Assembly: GCA_023253775.1 (NCBI GenBank) | Contig: JALRFI010000176.1 | Coordinates: forward strand, 1 to 43,150 | Direction of reading: 5' to 3' | Source of the DNA: Crocinitomicaceae bacterium | Lineage (GTDB): Bacteria > Bacteroidota > Bacteroidia > Flavobacteriales_D > Crocinitomicaceae | DNA: 43,150 nucleotides | Shown here: positions 41,192 through 43,150 of the stretch, in pieces | How positions within the stretch are numbered: position 1 is the stretch's first letter | Layout of the letters: every line of letters starts with the position of its first letter | Translations under genes and position numbers: made by a program | Notes under the pieces: model-generated | The model's input: the letters and a program-made list of their open reading frames with translations, nothing else | Told to the model about the DNA's origin: nothing | Databases searched by the model: none

Positions 41192-42544
41192 TTATTTAGA
41201 GGCAATTTCCACGAATTCATCGTAGGATACCTGTTTTTCTTTCAACTTAACCGTGCTTTTGAAATATTCAGTAAGTTTTTTCTCTGAAACCATATCGTAG
41301 ATGCGATTCGCTTCTTCCTTGTTCTGAAGTACTTGAATAGCTGACGCTGTCAATTCTTTATCTTCAGGAGCAGGAATTCCATATTGAGCGTAATTGTTCA
41401 CAAGTAATCCTTTCGTGAAATCGATCACTTCACTGTTATCCAGCTTTATGTCATTGCTCTTGAAAATATCACTTTGGATTAGCTGCCATTTCAAACCTTT
41501 CGCGTAGCTTTCATAATCCTGTTCGATTTGATCATCAGTAATTGGCTTTTCGTTTGACAATTTGATCCATCTTTTCAAAAATGAATTTGGAAGATCAACT
41601 TTGGTGTTTTGAACAAGATCCTCATAAATGTCCCTTGTCAAGATACGATCAGAGTCATTGCCAAACATTCCTTCAAGATCTGATGCAATTCTCTCTCTTA
41701 GCTCTTTTTCGCTATTTACATTTCCTTCGCCAAACAAACGATCGAAAAGTTCTTGATTAAGATCAGCCATTTCCATGTGCTTGATCTCGTTAATCGTCAA
41801 CTGAAATTTTGTTGAAATACTTCCAAGATCTTCCTCCTTAATTCCTAACATTGATGCGGTATCCTTTCCACCTCTTGAAACCTTTGAAGGATCAACAATC
41901 ACTTTTTCTCCAGTTGTTTTACCAATCAATTCTTTCTTTGCCTTTTTGTCTTCAATGAATTCCATTGAAACAGTCGATGAATGAAGAATCCCTCCTTCCT
42001 TTATCGAATCATCATCATTTAATTCAACAAATTGCGCAAGTACAAGATCGTTTTCACCAACATTTTCAGCCGATACTAGTTTACCGTATCTTCTTCTTAG
42101 GTCTTCGATCTGCTTGTCCAACAACTTATTGTCTACCTTTACTTTGACATAATCGTATTTACTCTTGTCGTTCAATTTGATATCAAACTTTGGAGATAAC
42201 CCAATTTCGTATTCAAATTCAAAAGTATCTGGCTTGTCAAAATCACCGACAACATCTGAACCTTCCTTAGGAATAGGATTACCTAGGATTTCGATTTTGT
42301 TTTCGGAAATATAGTTGTACAATGCATCGTTCACCAACTTATTCAATTCATCAGCCAAAACTGATTTACCGTATTGTTTCTGAATCAAAGTCAATGGAAC
42401 ATGACCAGGTCTGAATCCAGGAATTTTAGCCGTTTTACGGTATTTTTCCAAAGTTGATTTGACCTTCTGGCTATAATCTTCAGCGGAAATCTGCACTTTA
42501 AGGACAGCGTTCAACGCATCCACATCCTGACGAATAACATTCAT
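41192..42544 (-). CDS. tig: Trigger factor (ribosome-associated chaperone)
   Basis: Binds the ribosome exit and nascent chains. The protein has 450 residues from the ATG at 42544 (MNVIRQDVDALNAVLKVQIS). The ribosome-binding region is visible as TAKIPGFRPGHVPLTLI, matching the GFRxGKxP signature with His for Lys. A middle FKBP-like domain follows (about residues 150-250), then the long helical arm domain. The middle domain lacks the usual catalytic aromatic residues and has an insert containing SRGGKDTASMLGIKEED, so peptidyl-prolyl isomerase activity is doubtful. The frame runs on to 42649 through tRNA-Leu; that part is not protein. The tRNA terminator lies just upstream and the tig terminator just downstream. 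Confidence 0.93.
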   Translation of the reverse strand: MNVIRQDVDALNAVLKVQISAEDYSQKVKSTLEKYRKTAKIPGFRPGHVPLTLIQKQYGKSVLADELNKLVNDALYNYISENKIEILGNPIPKEGSDVVGDFDKPDTFEFEYEIGLSPKFDIKLNDKSKYDYVKVKVDNKLLDKQIEDLRRRYGKLVSAENVGENDLVLAQFVELNDDDSIKEGGILHSSTVSMEFIEDKKAKKELIGKTTGEKVIVDPSKVSRGGKDTASMLGIKEEDLGSISTKFQLTINEIKHMEMADLNQELFDRLFGEGNVNSEKELRERIASDLEGMFGNDSDRILTRDIYEDLVQNTKVDLPNSFLKRWIKLSNEKPITDDQIEQDYESYAKGLKWQLIQSDIFKSNDIKLDNSEVIDFTKGLLVNNYAQYGIPAPEDKELTASAIQVLQNKEEANRIYDMVSEKKLTEYFKSTVKLKEKQVSYDEFVEIASK

Positions 42545-42574
42545 CTTATTTCTTCTTTTAAAACTACTACATAC

Positions 42575-42607
42575 AAAAAATGGCCTCGTCAGACAACAAG
42601 ACCATTT
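42575..42607 (-). terminator. Intrinsic terminator of tRNA-Leu
   Basis: On the minus strand AAATGGTCTTGT (42607-42596) pairs with ACGAGGCCATTT (42589-42578), 12 pairs including two G-U, around a six-base loop, followed by a T-run to 42575. It starts four bases after the tRNA 3' end and stops about 30 bases before the trigger factor ATG. Confidence 0.85.
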
Positions 42608-42610
42608 GAG

Positions 42611-42692
42611 TGCGGATGGAGGGACTCGAACCCGCACACCTCTCGGCACCAGATCCTAAGTCTGGCGTGTCTACCAATTTCACCACATCCGC
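42611..42692 (-). tRNA. tRNA-Leu (anticodon UAG)
   Basis: An 82-base tRNA of the class II type with a long variable arm. The acceptor GCGGATG pairs with CATCCGC and the discriminator base is A; CCA is not encoded. The anticodon stem CCAGA/TCTGG encloses CTTAGGA with anticodon TAG at its centre, reading CUN (mainly CUA) Leu codons. The variable arm is TGCCGAGAGGTGT-like and the T-loop is GGGTTCGAGTCCC. U8 is present. Confidence 0.96.
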
Positions 42693-42711
42693 AAATTACT
42701 ATTTCAAAACC

Positions 42712-42757
42712 TGTAGCTCGACTGCTACATTTCCCTAAAAATGGGAGTGCAAATCTA
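42712..42757 (-). promoter_or_regulatory. tRNA-Leu promoter (-7 TAGATTTG) and structured leader
   Basis: The minus strand reads TAGATTTGCACTCCC at 42757 downward; TAGATTTG (42757-42750) is an exact -7 match. The leader then holds two small hairpins: TCCC/GGGA at 42732-42746 and a perfect TGTAGC/GCTACA stem at 42712-42729. The tRNA starts 20 bases further on. The ATTTGCACTCCC pattern with a following GGGA is, from memory, common upstream of Bacteroidota tRNA genes. Confidence 0.55.
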
Positions 42758-42863
42758 TTAATTTCTTTTTAAGTAAGAAACCATTTTTCAAAAAAATATT
42801 GAATTTTTTAAAATTGTGGAAAACACATTCCGTTGAGGGAGAATGAATGCATATAGAAAGGAG

Positions 42864-42871
42864 TATCTTTG
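42864..42871 (+). promoter_or_regulatory. Probable -7 promoter element of the flavin-reductase-like gene (TATCTTTG)
   Basis: TATCTTTGCC matches TAnnTTTG exactly, 16 bases before the ATG at 42888. A TTG at 42833 is 28 bases upstream, beyond the usual spacing. Confidence 0.5.
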
Positions 42872-42887
42872 CCAAAAATCTTTAAAT

Positions 42888-43150
42888 ATGCTTACTCTTG
42901 ATCCAAAAGAACTTCCAGTACCAAAGGTTCATCAATACCTACTAGGTGCTATCGGACCTCGACCGATTGCTTTTGCATCAACCATAGATACTGACGGAAA
43001 CCATAATTTGGCTCCATTCAGCTTTTTCAATGTTTTCAGCGCTAACCCACCGATACTGATCTTTTCACCGGCAAGATCCGGACGAACTAACACTACTAAG
43101 GACACTTATAATAACGTGAAACAGGTGCCTGAAGTAGTGATCAATATTGT
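42888..43150 (+). CDS. Flavin reductase family protein, 5' part only
   Basis: The gene starts at the ATG at 42888 and runs off the right edge; 87 codons are visible. The sequence VPKVHQYLLGAIGPRPIAFA, then NLAPFSFFNVFSANPPILIF and RSGRTNTTKDTYNNV, is the N-terminal half of the flavin-reductase-like FMN-binding split barrel (DIM6/NTAB type). Such proteins bind FMN and reduce flavins or act as reductase partners. The length and the C-terminal half cannot be judged. It is divergent from tRNA-Leu and has its own -7 element. Confidence 0.88.
   Translation, partial: MLTLDPKELPVPKVHQYLLGAIGPRPIAFASTIDTDGNHNLAPFSFFNVFSANPPILIFSPARSGRTNTTKDTYNNVKQVPEVVINI

Noticed and set aside
42545-42649. N-terminal extension of trigger factor starting at 42649
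   Set aside because: It translates the tRNA-Leu gene and its terminator (GVRVRVPPSA-type sequence is a known tRNA artefact). The family start MNVIRQDVDA is at 42544.

Overview
The window looks like a chromosomal segment of a Bacteroidota bacterium, most likely of the order Flavobacteriales. Several signs agree. The DNA is AT-rich. Many genes are preceded by the Bacteroidota -7 promoter element TAnnTTTG rather than an E. coli-type promoter. There is a giant SprB-repeat adhesin with a gliding-motility-type C-terminus, a secreted carboxypeptidase ending in a type IX secretion tail, a DUF4290 gene beside murA, and flavobacterial-looking variants of DnaJ, Tgt, MurA and trigger factor. I see no phage, insertion sequence, CRISPR array or rRNA. 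No stretch longer than about 220 bases lacks a gene.

Layout, left to right. 1-2839 (-): a three-gene group with an ABC-2 export permease (cut by the left edge), its ATPase and a CPBP membrane protease. 2899-4563 (-): grpE-dnaJ, closed by a strong terminator that almost touches the CPBP start codon. 4742-9210 (+): a tight cassette of two different SGNH-type proteins and an MBOAT acyltransferase, a probable O-acylation machine for a cell-surface glycan. 9245-12442 (-): paaZ and dusB. 12644-14793 (+): a methyltransferase coupled to a large membrane protein of GT-C type. This pair converges on, and overlaps by 24 bp, the adhesin gene at 14770-21525 (-), which carries 19 SprB-type repeats in three blocks. 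21660-26932 (-): purL, DUF4290, murA, a TlpA-like thioredoxin and a PhnA-like protein, partly coupled by TAATG stop/start overlaps. 27029-30008 (-): tgt, an LptF/G-type permease and a predicted outer-membrane barrel, again overlapping. 30090-32463 (+): a family 2 glycosyltransferase, an ECF sigma factor and rsmG. 32509-33752 (-): a hypothetical protein and miaE. 33837-35471 (+): a PafA-type phosphatase. 35517-38357 (-): the M14 carboxypeptidase. 38578-40380 (+): sppA. 40410-41096 (-): a small outer-membrane barrel. 41192-42693 (-): trigger factor behind tRNA-Leu(UAG). 42888-end (+): start of a flavin-reductase-like gene.

The themes are protein folding and quality control (grpE, dnaJ, tig, sppA), tRNA/rRNA modification (dusB, tgt, miaE, rsmG), envelope construction (murA, LptF/G, barrels, acylation cassette, glycosyltransferases) and secreted surface proteins (adhesin, carboxypeptidase, phosphatase). 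The strongest candidates for something under-described are the two-SGNH plus MBOAT cassette, the three-block repeat adhesin with its leader hairpin, and several housekeeping proteins that have lost textbook residues (DnaJ zinc centre I, Tgt zinc cysteines, MurA active-site Cys). All functional statements rest on reading motifs by eye; no database search was possible.
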